A stretch of 64,000 nucleotides of DNA from Micromonospora olivasterospora (lineage in GTDB: Bacteria; Actinomycetota; Actinomycetes; Mycobacteriales; Micromonosporaceae). Under the pieces are notes generated by a model. It was not told where the DNA came from. It ran no database searches and worked only from the letters and a program-made list of their open reading frames with translations. The position numbers and the translations under genes are program-made. Shown one piece after another: positions 48,012 to 57,610 of the stretch (the stretch's first letter is position 1; each line of letters opens with the position of its first letter). Location of the stretch: the NCBI RefSeq assembly GCF_007830265.1, contig NZ_VLKE01000001.1:2666001-2730000 (forward strand), in the 5' to 3' direction.

Positions 48012-48815
48012 TCAGACGGCGAACGTGGCGGGACGGTCGGTGGCCGGGGTGGGCGGCTTGGCCTTCCACAGCCCGCTCTTCTGCGCCGCCAGGCGCCCGA
48101 GGTAGGCCGGGTTGAGGATCACGTAGCGGCGCCAGAGCCGCTTGGGCTCCAGGCCCAGCCGCCAGAACCACTCCAGGCCCGCGCGCTGCATCCAGGCGGG
48201 TGGTCGCTTGAGCAGGCCGGCGTGGTAGTCGAAGGCCGCCCCGACCGCCATCAGCGGCATGTCCAGCAGGGGCCGCATGGCGTACGCGAAGATCTCCTGG
48301 CGCGGGCAGCCGAGCCCGACCAGGACGAGCCGGGCGCCGCTGGCCTTGATGCGGTCGGCGATCTCCACGTCCTCGCCCGGCTGCACGGCGCGGAACTTCG
48401 ACGGCTCCACCCCGGCGATCTTCAGCGCCGGGAACATCCGCTCCAGCGTCGGGATCAGCCGGGACAGGGTCTCCTCGGTGGAGCCGTAGAGGTAGACGGG
48501 CAGGCCCTCGTCGGCGAACCGCCGCAGCACGTGCAGGGTGAGCAGCGGGCCGTAGACCCGGTCGGTGAGGTTGGCGTGGTGCAGCAGGTTCAGCGCCCAG
48601 CGCACCGGCTGCCCGTCCGGGGTCACCACGTCGAAGGAGTTGAGCCGGGCGTTGTGCGCCGGGTCGAGGACGCCGGTCATGACGCCGTGCACGGCGAGCG
48701 CGGTCAGCGCCAGCGGCCGGCGCTCGCGCGCCGCCGTGACCACCTGCTCTGTCGCCGTGTTGTAGTCGGTGGCGTCCACGAGCACACCGAGGACGTTGCG
48801 CTTGGTGGAGCTCAT
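48012..48815 (-). CDS. WecG/TagA/CpsF-family glycosyltransferase
   Basis: The 267 residues carry family marks: [13 protein letters not shown] near residue 65, [23 protein letters not shown], and [19 protein letters not shown] followed by GAAFDYHAG and [10 protein letters not shown]. These enzymes add a UDP-ManNAc-type sugar to a lipid-linked acceptor at the inner membrane face, in teichoic-acid or exopolysaccharide synthesis. ATG overlaps the epimerase stop (ATGA), so the pair is co-translated. The sugar may be made by the epimerase. Confidence 0.9.
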   Translation of the reverse strand: MSSTKRNVLGVLVDATDYNTATEQVVTAARERRPLALTALAVHGVMTGVLDPAHNARLNSFDVVTPDGQPVRWALNLLHHANLTDRVYGPLLTLHVLRRFADEGLPVYLYGSTEETLSRLIPTLERMFPALKIAGVEPSKFRAVQPGEDVEIADRIKASGARLVLVGLGCPRQEIFAYAMRPLLDMPLMAVGAAFDYHAGLLKRPPAWMQRAGLEWFWRLGLEPKRLWRRYVILNPAYLGRLAAQKSGLWKAKPPTPATDRPATFAV

Positions 48816-49885
48816 GCGGCCGGCACCCACTTGTCCACGTTGGCCTCGTAGATCTCGCGCATGATCATGGGTACGTCGTAGACCTGCTTCCACTCCGGAT
48901 AGTCGGCCTGGAACGCCTCGTTGGAGCCGATCCACCACTTGTGGTCGCCGATCCGGTTCGCCTCGACGTACTCCGTGACCATCTCCTGGCCGGTGATCTG
49001 CTCGGCCAGCGCGAACGCCTCCCGGTTGGAGGTGTTGGAGTGCCGGCCGCCGCCCAGGTTGTAGACCGCGGCCGAGCGCGGGTTGCGGAAGAACGCCTCG
49101 AACGCGGAGACCACGTCGGAACTGTGGATGGCGTCCCGGACCTGCTTGCCCTGGTAGCCGAAGATCCGGTACGTCCGGCGTTCCATGTTGGCCCGCATCA
49201 CGTACCCGAGGAAGCCGTGCAGCTCGGTCGCGGAGTGCGCCGGGCCGGTGAGCGTCCCGCCCCGGAAGCAGGCCGTGCGCACGCCGAAGTAGCGGCCGTA
49301 CTCCTGCACCATCACGTCCGCGGCGACCTTCGAGGCGCCGAAGACCGAGTGCAGGCAGGCGTCGATCGACATGTCCTCGCGGATGCCCTGCTCGTACGGG
49401 TGGCCCGGCTCGATCTCCCAGCGGGTCTCCAGCTCGACCAGGGGGAGGCTGTTCGGCCGGTCGCCGTACACCTTGTTGGTCGAGCAGTGGATCACCGGCG
49501 CCTCGATGCAGTGCTCGCGGACGTTCTGGAGCACGTTGAGGGTGCCGACGGCGTTCACGTCGAAGTCGGTGAACGGGTCGCGGACCGCCCAGTCGTGCGA
49601 CGGCTGGGCGGCCGTGTGGATCACCACGGCGACGTCGCCGCCGTACCGCGCGAACAGCTTCGCCAGCGAGTCGCGGTCCCGGATGTCGATGCTGTGGTGG
49701 CTGTACGCCCCGCCCAGCTCGTCGGCGAGCCGGCGGACGTTCCACGCGGTCGACGCCTCCGCGCCGAAGAACTCCTGCCGCATGTCGTTGTCGATGCCGA
49801 CGACGTCGAGGCCGAGGCCGGCGAAGTGCCGCACCGCCTCGGAGCCGATCAGGCCGCCCGACCCGGTCACCAACGCGACACTCAC
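48812..49885 (-). CDS. NAD-dependent sugar epimerase/dehydratase (extended SDR)
   Basis: The 357 residues have the NAD-binding [11 protein letters not shown] near residue 8, [10 protein letters not shown] for the adenosine ribose, and [11 protein letters not shown]. They also carry the catalytic Thr/Tyr-x3-Lys region ([14 protein letters not shown]) and the C-terminal substrate part [16 protein letters not shown]. This resembles the NAD-dependent epimerases that make CDP- or UDP-sugars. GTG at 49885 chosen because GGAG lies six bases upstream; an ATG at 49903 lacks one. Overlaps the glycosyltransferase gene downstream. Confidence 0.9.
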   Translation of the reverse strand: MSVALVTGSGGLIGSEAVRHFAGLGLDVVGIDNDMRQEFFGAEASTAWNVRRLADELGGAYSHHSIDIRDRDSLAKLFARYGGDVAVVIHTAAQPSHDWAVRDPFTDFDVNAVGTLNVLQNVREHCIEAPVIHCSTNKVYGDRPNSLPLVELETRWEIEPGHPYEQGIREDMSIDACLHSVFGASKVAADVMVQEYGRYFGVRTACFRGGTLTGPAHSATELHGFLGYVMRANMERRTYRIFGYQGKQVRDAIHSSDVVSAFEAFFRNPRSAAVYNLGGGRHSNTSNREAFALAEQITGQEMVTEYVEANRIGDHKWWIGSNEAFQADYPEWKQVYDVPMIMREIYEANVDKWVPAA

Positions 49886-49982
49886 ACGCCACTCCTGGTT
49901 CATCTGAGGCAGCAGGGAACGATTCGGAGCATAGCGTGACGTCCGGCACGGCCGCCGATGCGTTGCGGAGCTTGACAACGAC

Positions 49983-50015
49983 GCAAGGGCCCCGCATTCC
50001 TGCGGAGCCCTTGTG
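49983..50015. terminator. Terminator hairpin of tRNA-Leu
   Basis: CAAGGGC and GCCCTTG, with inner CCGCA/TGCGG, form a long stem with a TTCC loop, immediately beyond the tRNA 3' end on the minus strand. It ends the tRNA transcript. Confidence 0.75.
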
Positions 50016-50016
50016 C

Positions 50017-50102
50017 TGGTGGGGAAGGAGGGAGTTGAACCCTCACGCCCTTTCGGGCACACGGACCTGAACCGTGCGCGTCTGCCATTCCGCCACTTCC
50101 CC
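50017..50102 (-). tRNA. tRNA-Leu (CAG)
   Basis: The 86-nt gene folds into a full class II tRNA: acceptor GGGGAAG/CTTCCCC, anticodon loop TTCAGGT with anticodon CAG, long variable arm GCCCGAAAGGGC, T-arm GAGGG-TTCAACT-CCCTC, and an encoded CCA. It reads Leu CUG codons. It sits between the epimerase gene and fhaA. Confidence 0.95.
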
Positions 50103-50337
50103 GTGGCCTGACCTGGGAAACTGTAGCCTGCCCCGGTTCCGCTGTCTCCAGCGGGTCCGGCACATCCTACGGCGTTTCCGGCCCTCGCCGCGACCTGTTA
50201 CCGCTCGCGGCGGACGAAACTGTAGCACGCCTGAAGTGGCCCCTCCGGACGGGCCGGTCGCGGACGGCCGAGCGGCGTGTGAGCTGCGAGCGCGCCGGCC
50301 GGATACCATCATGTCCTCGGGACCCGAGGAGGAGCCG

Positions 50338-51147
50338 GTGAGCGTGCTGCAACGCTTCGAGAAGCGTCTGGAAGGCCTGGTCGAGGGAGCCTTTGCCAAG
50401 GTCTTCAAAGGGGTGGTCCACCCCGTGGAGATCCTCAACGCCATGCAGCGGGAGGCCGAGGCGCACAAGGCGATCCTGGCCGGTGGGCGCACGTTGGTGC
50501 CCAACCGCTACGTGATCGATCTCTCGCCGTACGACCACAGCCGTCTGGCGCCGTACGCCGCCGCGCTGGCCCAGGAGTTGGCCCAGTCGCAGGCGGAGTT
50601 CATCGGCGAGCAGGCGTGGACGGTCTACGGCGACGTGATCGTCGAGATCGAGCGCGGCGAGGGCCTGGACACGGGCATGTTCCGGGTCACCGCCGAGGTC
50701 TACACCGGCGGCGACGTCGCCCCGGTCTCGGCGCCCGGCGGCTACGAGCACGGCGGCTACGACCAGGGCGGTTACGACCATGGCGGCTACGACGCGGGCC
50801 CGCCCGCGTACCCGGCGTACGACCAGGGCGGCGGCTACGGCCCCCCGCCCGGGCACGGCGGTGCGCGCAACGTCCGACTGGTCTCCGGTGACGGCCGCAC
50901 CTACCCTCTCCAGATGGGCTCCACGGTCATCGGTCGCGGCGATCAGGCCAACCTGCGCCTGCCCGACGTCGGCATCTCCCGCCGCCACGCGCGGCTGGAC
51001 TTCGACGGCGGCCAGGTCGTGCTGACCGACCTCGGCTCGACCAACGGCACCATGGTCAACGGCCAGCGGGTCTCCGCCGTGGCGCTCAACCCCGGCGACA
51101 TGATCCAGCTCGGCACCACCACCCTGACCTTCCGCGTGGACGGCTGA
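50338..51147 (+). CDS. fhaA: FhaA: DUF3662/FHA phosphothreonine-binding protein
   Basis: FhaA binds phosphothreonine on partners of the Ser/Thr kinases and restrains peptidoglycan synthesis in mycobacteria. The 269 residues show the N-terminal DUF3662 domain (VLQRFEKRLEGLVEGAFAKVF; LVPNRYVIDLSPYD). A Gly/Tyr-rich linker of GGYDxG repeats follows (about 130-165), then a C-terminal FHA domain with GRGDQANLRLPDVGISRRHA and DLGSTNGTMVNG. The GTG start lies near GGAGGAG. First gene of the kinase-morphology cluster. Confidence 0.94.
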   Translation: MSVLQRFEKRLEGLVEGAFAKVFKGVVHPVEILNAMQREAEAHKAILAGGRTLVPNRYVIDLSPYDHSRLAPYAAALAQELAQSQAEFIGEQAWTVYGDVIVEIERGEGLDTGMFRVTAEVYTGGDVAPVSAPGGYEHGGYDQGGYDHGGYDAGPPAYPAYDQGGGYGPPPGHGGARNVRLVSGDGRTYPLQMGSTVIGRGDQANLRLPDVGISRRHARLDFDGGQVVLTDLGSTNGTMVNGQRVSAVALNPGDMIQLGTTTLTFRVDG

Positions 51148-51153
51148 TCCGCC

Positions 51154-51639
51154 TTGCCCGAACTCGTCATCACCGTCGCCCGGTTCGGGTTCCTCATCCT
51201 GCTGTGGATCTTCGTGTTCACGGTGGTCGGCGTGATCCGTCGGGACCTGTTCGCCGGCGCCCGGTCGGGTCGACTCGTCGCCGCGCCCCGGGGCGTGGGG
51301 GCATCGACCGGGCAGGGAGCGAAGCCGGCGAAGGTGAAGCGGGGCAGGGCCGCCCACCAGCTCGTGGTGACCGCGGGCCAGCTGGCCGGCACCCGGATCA
51401 CCCTGGGCGAGTCCCAGATCACCATCGGCCGGGCCGAGGATTCCACCCTCGTCATCACCGACGACTACGCCTCCGCGCGACACGCCCGACTCGTGCCGCG
51501 CGACGGTCAGTGGTACGTCGAGGACCTCGGTTCGACTAACGGCACCTACCTGGATCGCGCTAAGGTCACCGGACCGACCCCCGTCCCCCTCGGCGTGCCG
51601 ATCCGAATCGGCCGCACCTCTCTCGAATTACGGCCATGA
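51154..51639 (+). CDS. fhaB: FhaB (FipA): membrane-anchored FHA protein
   Basis: The 161 residues have one N-terminal membrane segment (ARFGFLILLWIFVFTVVGVI), a basic linker and an FHA domain (QITIGRAEDSTLVITDDYASARHARL, DLGSTNGTYLD). In mycobacteria it links the kinases to FtsZ/FtsQ. TTG start. Its stop overlaps the ATG of pstP (ATGA). Confidence 0.93.
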   Translation: MPELVITVARFGFLILLWIFVFTVVGVIRRDLFAGARSGRLVAAPRGVGASTGQGAKPAKVKRGRAAHQLVVTAGQLAGTRITLGESQITIGRAEDSTLVITDDYASARHARLVPRDGQWYVEDLGSTNGTYLDRAKVTGPTPVPLGVPIRIGRTSLELRP

Positions 51640-53072
51640 CTCTGACCCTGCGCTATGCGGCCCACAGCGACCGCGGTCTGATCCGAGACGGTAACCAGGA
51701 CTCCGTCTACGCCGGGCCGCGGCTTCTCGCCGTCGCCGACGGCATGGGCGGCATGGCCGCCGGTGACGTCGCCAGCAACATCGTCATCGGTGCCATGGCG
51801 CCGTTGGACGAGGACGTCCCGGGCGACGCCCTCGTCGACGCGCTGCGTTCCGCCGTGGGCACCGCCAATCAGCAGCTCCGCGACACCGTGGACGCCAACC
51901 CGCAGCTGGAGGGGATGGGCACGACGCTCACCGCGACCCTCTTCTCCGGCAGCAAGCTGGGAATGGTGCACATCGGCGACTCGCGGGCGTATCTCCTGCG
52001 CAACGGCGAGTTCGCGCAGATCACCAAGGACGACACGTACGTCCAGATGCTCGTCGACGAGGGGCGGATCAGCGCCGAGGAGGCGAGCAGCCACCCCCAG
52101 CGCTCGCTGCTCACCCGGGCGCTGGACGGCCGCGACATCGACCCGGAGTACAGCGTCCGGCAGGTGCTGCCCGGCGATCGCTACCTGATCTGCAGCGACG
52201 GCCTCTCCGGCGTGGTCAGCGCCGAGACGATCGCCGACACCATGCGCGAGTACACCGATCCGCAGAAGTGCGTCGAGCGGCTGGTGCAGCTCGCGCTGCG
52301 TGGCGGCGGCCCGGACAACATCACCGTGATCATCGCCGACGCCACCGACGCGGACATCGTCGAGGCGAGCCCGATCGTCGGCGGCGCCGCCGCCCGCGAC
52401 CGGGGCATGGCCACGTCCGCCGACGTCTCCACCCCCGCCGCCCGCGCCTCGGCGCTCTCCGCGCCGCGTCCGCCCGCGCCGGAGGATCCGGGGGACGGCG
52501 ACGACGACGCGGACCGGCCGCGGCGCCGCCCGCTGCGTACCGCCGCGATGGCCGTGGCGCTGCTGGTCATCCTCGGCGGCGCGCTCCTCGGCGGGTGGAG
52601 TTACACCCAGCGGCAGTACTACGTCGGGGCGACCGAGGACGGCCAGGTGGCCGTCTTCCGGGGCGTCCAGGGGCAGATCGCCGGCCTGGACCTCTCCACC
52701 GTGCACTCGCGGAGCGCCACGAAGCTCGACGACCTCACCCTGGCCGCCCAGGAGCAGGTCAAGCAGGGTATCCAGGCCCGGAGCGAGCCGGACGCCGAGC
52801 GCCGGCTGGCCGTTTTGATCAGCGACAGTCCGACCAACCCGAACCTCAAGCCGATCTGCCCGCCCAGCCCCACCGCCACGCCCGCCCCGGTGACGGCCGC
52901 CCCGACCCCGGGCGCTGCCACCCCCGGCGCGACCCGCACCGCCGCGAACGGCCCGTCCGCCGCCCCCAGCCCCAGCTCCTCCGCCACCCCCGCGCCCACC
53001 ACCACACCCGACGCGTCGCACTCCGACACCGTCCCGCCGGCCGACCCGGCCGGATGCCGGTCGCCGGAGTGA
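51636..53072 (+). CDS. pstP: PstP: PP2C-type Ser/Thr phosphatase
   Basis: PstP removes phosphates placed by PknA and PknB. The 478 residues start with the PP2C domain (about 1-240): SDRGLIRDGNQDS, VADGMGGMAAGD with metal-binding Asp, GDSRAYLLR, and ICSDGLSG with GGPDNITV. A disordered link, one membrane segment near 303-323 and a variable, Pro/Thr/Ser-rich external tail follow. It overlaps fhaB by 4 nt. Confidence 0.96.
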   Translation: MTLTLRYAAHSDRGLIRDGNQDSVYAGPRLLAVADGMGGMAAGDVASNIVIGAMAPLDEDVPGDALVDALRSAVGTANQQLRDTVDANPQLEGMGTTLTATLFSGSKLGMVHIGDSRAYLLRNGEFAQITKDDTYVQMLVDEGRISAEEASSHPQRSLLTRALDGRDIDPEYSVRQVLPGDRYLICSDGLSGVVSAETIADTMREYTDPQKCVERLVQLALRGGGPDNITVIIADATDADIVEASPIVGGAAARDRGMATSADVSTPAARASALSAPRPPAPEDPGDGDDDADRPRRRPLRTAAMAVALLVILGGALLGGWSYTQRQYYVGATEDGQVAVFRGVQGQIAGLDLSTVHSRSATKLDDLTLAAQEQVKQGIQARSEPDAERRLAVLISDSPTNPNLKPICPPSPTATPAPVTAAPTPGAATPGATRTAANGPSAAPSPSSSATPAPTTTPDASHSDTVPPADPAGCRSPE

Positions 53073-53101
53073 GCGTCGGCTGAGAATCCGAGGACGCATC
53101 C

Positions 53102-54589
53102 GTGACCGCAACGGCCACCCCGGCAGCCTCGCCCGGCACGACGGGCGAGCAGCCCGGCGTACGCCTGGCCCGGTCCCGCCGCAACGCCGAGCTGTCGCTG
53201 TTGCTGCTGGCCCTGGTGCTGGTGGCCGCGTACGGTGCGACGGTCGAGGCGACCGTGCTCGACACGGTCACCCCGGACTTCTGGGTACCGACGGCGGTGC
53301 TGGCCGCGGTCTTCCTCGCCCTGCACGTGGCCATCCGGTTCCTGGCGCCGTTCGCCGACCCGGCCCTGCTGCCGGCGGTAGCGCTGCTCAACGGCATCGG
53401 CGTGGGTTTCCTGCGCCGGCTCGACCTGGGCAGGGCCGCCCCGGAGGACCGCGAGTCGCTGGCCATCTTCGCCGGGCAGGGCGGGCGGCAGTTCGCCTGG
53501 ACGCTGGCGGCGGTGGTCCTCGCCGCCGCGCTGCTCGCGATCATGCGCGACCACCGCTCGGTCTCCCGGTACGCGTACACGCTGGGCCTGGCCGGCATCG
53601 TGCTGGTGATGATCCCGGCGGTGCTGCCCCCGAAGTACTCGGAGATCTACGGCGCGAAGCTGTGGATCAAGATTGGCGGCTTCACCATCCAGCCGGGTGA
53701 GTTCGCCAAGCTGGCGCTGCTCGCCTTCTTCGCCTACTACCTGGTGCGCAAGCGCGAGGTGCTGTCCCTGGCCAGCCACCGGGTGCTCGGCATCGACTTC
53801 CCCCGCGGGCGGGACCTCGGGCCCGTGCTCGCGGTCTGGGTGCTGAGCCTGCTGGTGCTCGTCTTCGAGAAGGACCTCGGCACCTCGCTGCTGTACTTCG
53901 GCATGTTCGTGGTGACCCTGTACATCGCCACCGAGCGGGTCAGTTGGCTGCTGATCGGCCTGCTCCTGTTCTTCGGCGGCGCGTACCTGGCCTACGTGCT
54001 GGGCGGCACGGTCGGCGGGCCGTTCGCGAACTTCCACCTGCGGGCCGAGATCTGGCTGGACCCGTTCGCCAAGCCGTACGACGACGGCTACCAGCTTGTC
54101 CAGGGGTTGCTCGGGCTCGGCAGCGGCGGCCTGTTCGGCGCCGGGCCGGGTGGCGGGGAGCCGCTCGAGATCCCCGAGGTGCAGAACGACTTCATCTTCG
54201 CCGGCATCGGCGAGGAGATCGGCCTGTTCGGGCTCTCCGCCCTGCTGGTGGTCTACCTGCTGATCGTGGAGCGGGGGCTGCGCGCCGCGCTGGCCGTCCG
54301 GGACTCGTTCGGCAAGCTGCTCGCCGGCGGCCTCGCCTTCACCCTCGGCCTCCAGGTCTTCGTGATCGTGGGCGGGATCAGCAAGCTCATCCCGCTGACC
54401 GGGCAGACCACCCCGTTCCTCTCCGCCGGTGGCTCGTCGCTGATGGCGAACTGGCTGCTCATCGCGGTGCTGCTGCGGGTCTCCGACGCCGCCGGTCGGC
54501 CGGTGGCTCCCGGCGGCCCGGCGGCCCGACCCGGGGGCGGCCCGCCGGAGCAACTGCACGGGGCCCCCACGGAGGTGATCCGGACATGA
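53102..54589 (+). CDS. rodA: RodA/FtsW-family peptidoglycan glycosyltransferase (SEDS)
   Basis: SEDS proteins polymerise glycan strands from lipid II. The 495 residues form about 10-12 membrane helices; the SEDS signatures include LWIKIGGFTIQPGEFAKLALLAFFAYYLV and QNDFIFAGIGEEIGLFG with the catalytic region, and LTGQTTPFLSAGGSSLMANW. It is followed by a Pro-rich tail. GTG start. Its stop overlaps the pbpA ATG (ATGA), so polymerase and transpeptidase are made together. Confidence 0.95.
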   Translation: MTATATPAASPGTTGEQPGVRLARSRRNAELSLLLLALVLVAAYGATVEATVLDTVTPDFWVPTAVLAAVFLALHVAIRFLAPFADPALLPAVALLNGIGVGFLRRLDLGRAAPEDRESLAIFAGQGGRQFAWTLAAVVLAAALLAIMRDHRSVSRYAYTLGLAGIVLVMIPAVLPPKYSEIYGAKLWIKIGGFTIQPGEFAKLALLAFFAYYLVRKREVLSLASHRVLGIDFPRGRDLGPVLAVWVLSLLVLVFEKDLGTSLLYFGMFVVTLYIATERVSWLLIGLLLFFGGAYLAYVLGGTVGGPFANFHLRAEIWLDPFAKPYDDGYQLVQGLLGLGSGGLFGAGPGGGEPLEIPEVQNDFIFAGIGEEIGLFGLSALLVVYLLIVERGLRAALAVRDSFGKLLAGGLAFTLGLQVFVIVGGISKLIPLTGQTTPFLSAGGSSLMANWLLIAVLLRVSDAAGRPVAPGGPAARPGGGPPEQLHGAPTEVIRT

Positions 54590-56088
54590 ACGCACCCCTG
54601 CGCCGCGTCGGCGTGGTCGCCATGGTCCTGTTCGGCCTGCTGTTCGCGAACCTGAACTGGATCCAGGCGTACAAGGCCGACGAATACCGCAACAGCGACT
54701 ACAACGGCCGCGTCCAGGTGGCCGAGTACAAGCACCGGCGGGGCAACATCGAGGCCGGCGGCACCGCCCTGGCCACCAGCAAGGAGACCGAGGGCAAGTA
54801 CAAGTACCTGCGCACCTACCCCGGTGGGGAGAAGTACGCGCACGTGCTCGGCTACAAGCCCGTCAACCTGGCCGAGACCGGCATCGAGCGGGTCGAGAAC
54901 GAGTACCTGGCCGGCACCAGCGACGCGCTGATCGCCAACCGGATCAAGGACATGTTCACCGGCAACGAGACGGGCGGCGGCAACGTGCTGCTGACCCTGT
55001 CCAAGCGGGCCCAGGACGCGGCGTACAACGGGCTGGCCGACAACCAGGTCGGCGCGAAGAAGGGCGCGGCGATCGCGATCGACCCGCGTACCGGGGCGGT
55101 GCAGGCGCTGGTCTCCATGCCGAGCTTCGACCCGAACCCGCTGGCCAGCCACGACTCGGACGAGGCGCAGGCGGCGTACGACAAGCTGGACAAGGACGCG
55201 GGCCGCCCGCTGACCAACCGGGCGCTGGAGGAGGTGCTGCCCCCGGGCTCGACCTTCAAGATCGTGATGGCCGCCGCCGCGCTGGAGAACGGCATCGGCA
55301 AGAACACCAAGATCCCGGCGGGCTCCAGCTACACCGCGCCCACCTCGGGCACCCCGATCCGCAACGCCGCCGCGTCGATCTGCCCGGAGTCGGAGGTCAC
55401 CCTGGCCGAGGCGGTCCGGGAGTCCTGCAACACCGGCTTCGCCCAGCTCGGCGTGAGACTCGGGGCCGACAAGGTCAAGGAGAAGGCCCGCGAGTTCGGC
55501 TTCGAGCAGGAGGACCTCTCGGTCGGCCAGCTCGGCGAGGGCGGTTTGCCCGTGGCGGCCAGCCGCACCGGCGACATGCAGAACCCGGACGGTGGCACCG
55601 ACCCGGCCGCGCTGGCCCAGTCCTCGATCGGGCAGAACAACGTGCGGATGACCCCGCTGCAGGGCGCCCTGATCGCCGGGGCGGTCGCCAACAACGGCAC
55701 GCAGATGCGGCCGTACCTGGTCAAGCAGCTCCTCGCCCCGGACCGCACCACCACGTACACCGCTGACCCGAAGAAGCTGCGGGAGCCGGTGAGCGCGCAG
55801 GTCGCGTCGGACCTGCGCGACATGATGGTCGGCGTGGTCGAGGGCGGCACCGGTCGCAACGCGCGTTTCAACGGCTACACGGTCGGCGGCAAGACCGGCA
55901 CCGCCCAGTCCGCCCCGGACCGTCCCGACCACGGCTGGTTCATCGGGTTCGCGCTGGACAAGAACGGCACCCCGGTCTCCGCGGTCTGTGTGGTGCTGGA
56001 GCAGGCGGGCAGCGGCGGCAGCGCCGAGGCGGCCCGGATCGCCGGCAAGATCATGCAGGCGGCCGCCGCCGACGCCGGGGGCCGCTGA
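54586..56088 (+). CDS. pbpA: PbpA: class B penicillin-binding protein
   Basis: This transpeptidase cross-links peptidoglycan. The 500 residues have one N-terminal membrane anchor (GVVAMVLFGLLFANLNWI), the pedestal domain and the penicillin-binding domain. Catalytic SxxK is in PPGSTFK near 221, SCN in RESCNTGF near 281, and KTGT in GGKTGTAQ near 435. The length and build match mycobacterial PbpA. Overlaps rodA by 4 nt. Confidence 0.96.
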   Translation: MNAPLRRVGVVAMVLFGLLFANLNWIQAYKADEYRNSDYNGRVQVAEYKHRRGNIEAGGTALATSKETEGKYKYLRTYPGGEKYAHVLGYKPVNLAETGIERVENEYLAGTSDALIANRIKDMFTGNETGGGNVLLTLSKRAQDAAYNGLADNQVGAKKGAAIAIDPRTGAVQALVSMPSFDPNPLASHDSDEAQAAYDKLDKDAGRPLTNRALEEVLPPGSTFKIVMAAAALENGIGKNTKIPAGSSYTAPTSGTPIRNAAASICPESEVTLAEAVRESCNTGFAQLGVRLGADKVKEKAREFGFEQEDLSVGQLGEGGLPVAASRTGDMQNPDGGTDPAALAQSSIGQNNVRMTPLQGALIAGAVANNGTQMRPYLVKQLLAPDRTTTYTADPKKLREPVSAQVASDLRDMMVGVVEGGTGRNARFNGYTVGGKTGTAQSAPDRPDHGWFIGFALDKNGTPVSAVCVVLEQAGSGGSAEAARIAGKIMQAAAADAGGR

Positions 56089-56089
56089 C

Positions 56090-57610
56090 ATGCTCAGCCC
56101 CGGCGTCCAGCTCGGCAACCGCTACCGTCTCGACGAGCGGATCGCCAGCGGCGGCATGGGCGACGTGTGGCGCGGCACCGACCAGGTGCTGGGGCGTACG
56201 GTCGCGGTGAAGAGCCTGCTCCCGGCCCTGCTCGACGAGCCGGGATTCGCCGAGCGGTTCCGGGGCGAGGCCCGCACGATGGCCACCATCAACCACCCGG
56301 GCGTCGTGGACGTCTACGACTTCGGCAGCGACCAGCAGATCGCCTTCCTGGTCATGGAGTACGTGGAGGGCGACCCGCTCTCCGCCACGCTCAGCCGGGT
56401 GGGCCGGCTCACCCCGGCCCGCACCATGGCCCTGGTCGCCCAGGCCGCCGACGCGCTGCACGCGGCGCACGTCAAGGGGATCGTGCACCGCGACGTGAAG
56501 CCGGGCAACCTGCTCGTCCGGCCCAACGGCACGCTCGTGCTCACCGACTTCGGCATCGCCCGGTCCGACCTGGTCGGGCAGCTCACCGCCGCCGGCTCCG
56601 TGCTGGGCACCGCGTCGTACATCTCGCCGGAGCAGGCCACCGGTGCGGTCGCCACGCCGGCCTCCGACGTGTACGCCCTCGGCGTGGTGGCGTACCAGTG
56701 CCTGGCCGGGCGGCGACCGTTCGAGGGGGACAACCCGCTCGAAATCGCCATGAAGCACGTCCGGGACAGCCCGCGGCCGCTGCCGGTGGACATCCCACCG
56801 CAGGTCCGGGCGATCGTCGAGCGGGCGATGGCGAAGGACCCCACCGCCCGCTGGCCCAGCGCCGCCGCCCTCGCCGGGGTGGCCCGGCAGGCGAAGCTGG
56901 CGCTCGGCCAGCAGTCGCGCACCAGCGGGCACCTCGGCCAGGTCTCCGCCGTGCCGGCGCCCCCGGCCGGCCCTCAGGCCCGCGCCCAGGTCTCCGCCGT
57001 GCCGGCGCCCCCGGCAGGCCCTCAGGCCCGCGCCCAGGTCTCCGCCGTGCCGGTGTCGCCGGCCGGCGCTCAGGCCCGCGCCCAGGTGCCGCCCGCGTCG
57101 CGCCAGCAGCCCCGCCCGCCCGCGGTCGCGCAGCGGCCGGTCACGGCGTCCGCCCCCTTGCAGTCCCGCCCGCCCGTCGCGGCACCCCGCCCGCCGGTCG
57201 CCCACCAGCCGGCGCACCCGCCGGTGGCCGCGCCGCGCCCACCGGTCGCCGCCAGTCCGGCGTACCCCCGCGGCGCCGCGCCCGTGCCGGCGGCCCCGGT
57301 CCACCCGGTCGGCCCGGCGGCGTACGCCCGCCAGCCCGGCCCGCCGCCCGTCCCGCCGGCGCGTACCGGCTCGGGCCGGGTGCTGCTGGTGGTGCTGCTG
57401 GCCGTACTGGTCCTGATCTGTTCCGGCGTGCTTTCCTACAACCTGCGGAAGAACACCGGTGCCGGTGACCTCGGCCCGCGGACAGTGACGTCCGGCGCGC
57501 TGAGGGCCGACGGACGCGACGATGCGCCCGGCACGTCGTACCGTCGGATGGAACGGCTCCTGCCGGGCGGCGGCGAGACGACGACGAGCGAAGGACGACA
57601 GACGCGATGA
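56090..57610 (+). CDS. pknA: PknA: transmembrane Ser/Thr protein kinase
   Basis: The 506 residues have a kinase domain (about 12-275): glycine loop IASGGMGDV, Lys in VAVKSLL, HRDVKPGN near 132, DFG near 153 and APE-like SPEQATG. A long Pro/Ala linker carries three 16-residue repeats, then a membrane segment near 428-450 and a short external tail without PASTA domains. PknA regulates cell shape and division. It begins two bases after pbpA ends and its stop overlaps pknB (ATGA). Confidence 0.95.
   Translation: MLSPGVQLGNRYRLDERIASGGMGDVWRGTDQVLGRTVAVKSLLPALLDEPGFAERFRGEARTMATINHPGVVDVYDFGSDQQIAFLVMEYVEGDPLSATLSRVGRLTPARTMALVAQAADALHAAHVKGIVHRDVKPGNLLVRPNGTLVLTDFGIARSDLVGQLTAAGSVLGTASYISPEQATGAVATPASDVYALGVVAYQCLAGRRPFEGDNPLEIAMKHVRDSPRPLPVDIPPQVRAIVERAMAKDPTARWPSAAALAGVARQAKLALGQQSRTSGHLGQVSAVPAPPAGPQARAQVSAVPAPPAGPQARAQVSAVPVSPAGAQARAQVPPASRQQPRPPAVAQRPVTASAPLQSRPPVAAPRPPVAHQPAHPPVAAPRPPVAASPAYPRGAAPVPAAPVHPVGPAAYARQPGPPPVPPARTGSGRVLLVVLLAVLVLICSGVLSYNLRKNTGAGDLGPRTVTSGALRADGRDDAPGTSYRRMERLLPGGGETTTSEGRQTR
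56939..57082. repeat. Three tandem 48-bp repeats in the pknA linker
   Basis: Units start at 56939, 56987 and 57035 and encode QVSAVPAPPAGPQARA three times, the third slightly diverged. The period is a multiple of three, so copy-number change keeps the frame. Confidence 0.93.

Noticed and set aside
48832-48842. A DnaA-box-like TTGTCCACG
   Set aside because: It lies inside the epimerase gene, is single and has a mismatch at the last base; an origin would show many boxes in a non-coding region.
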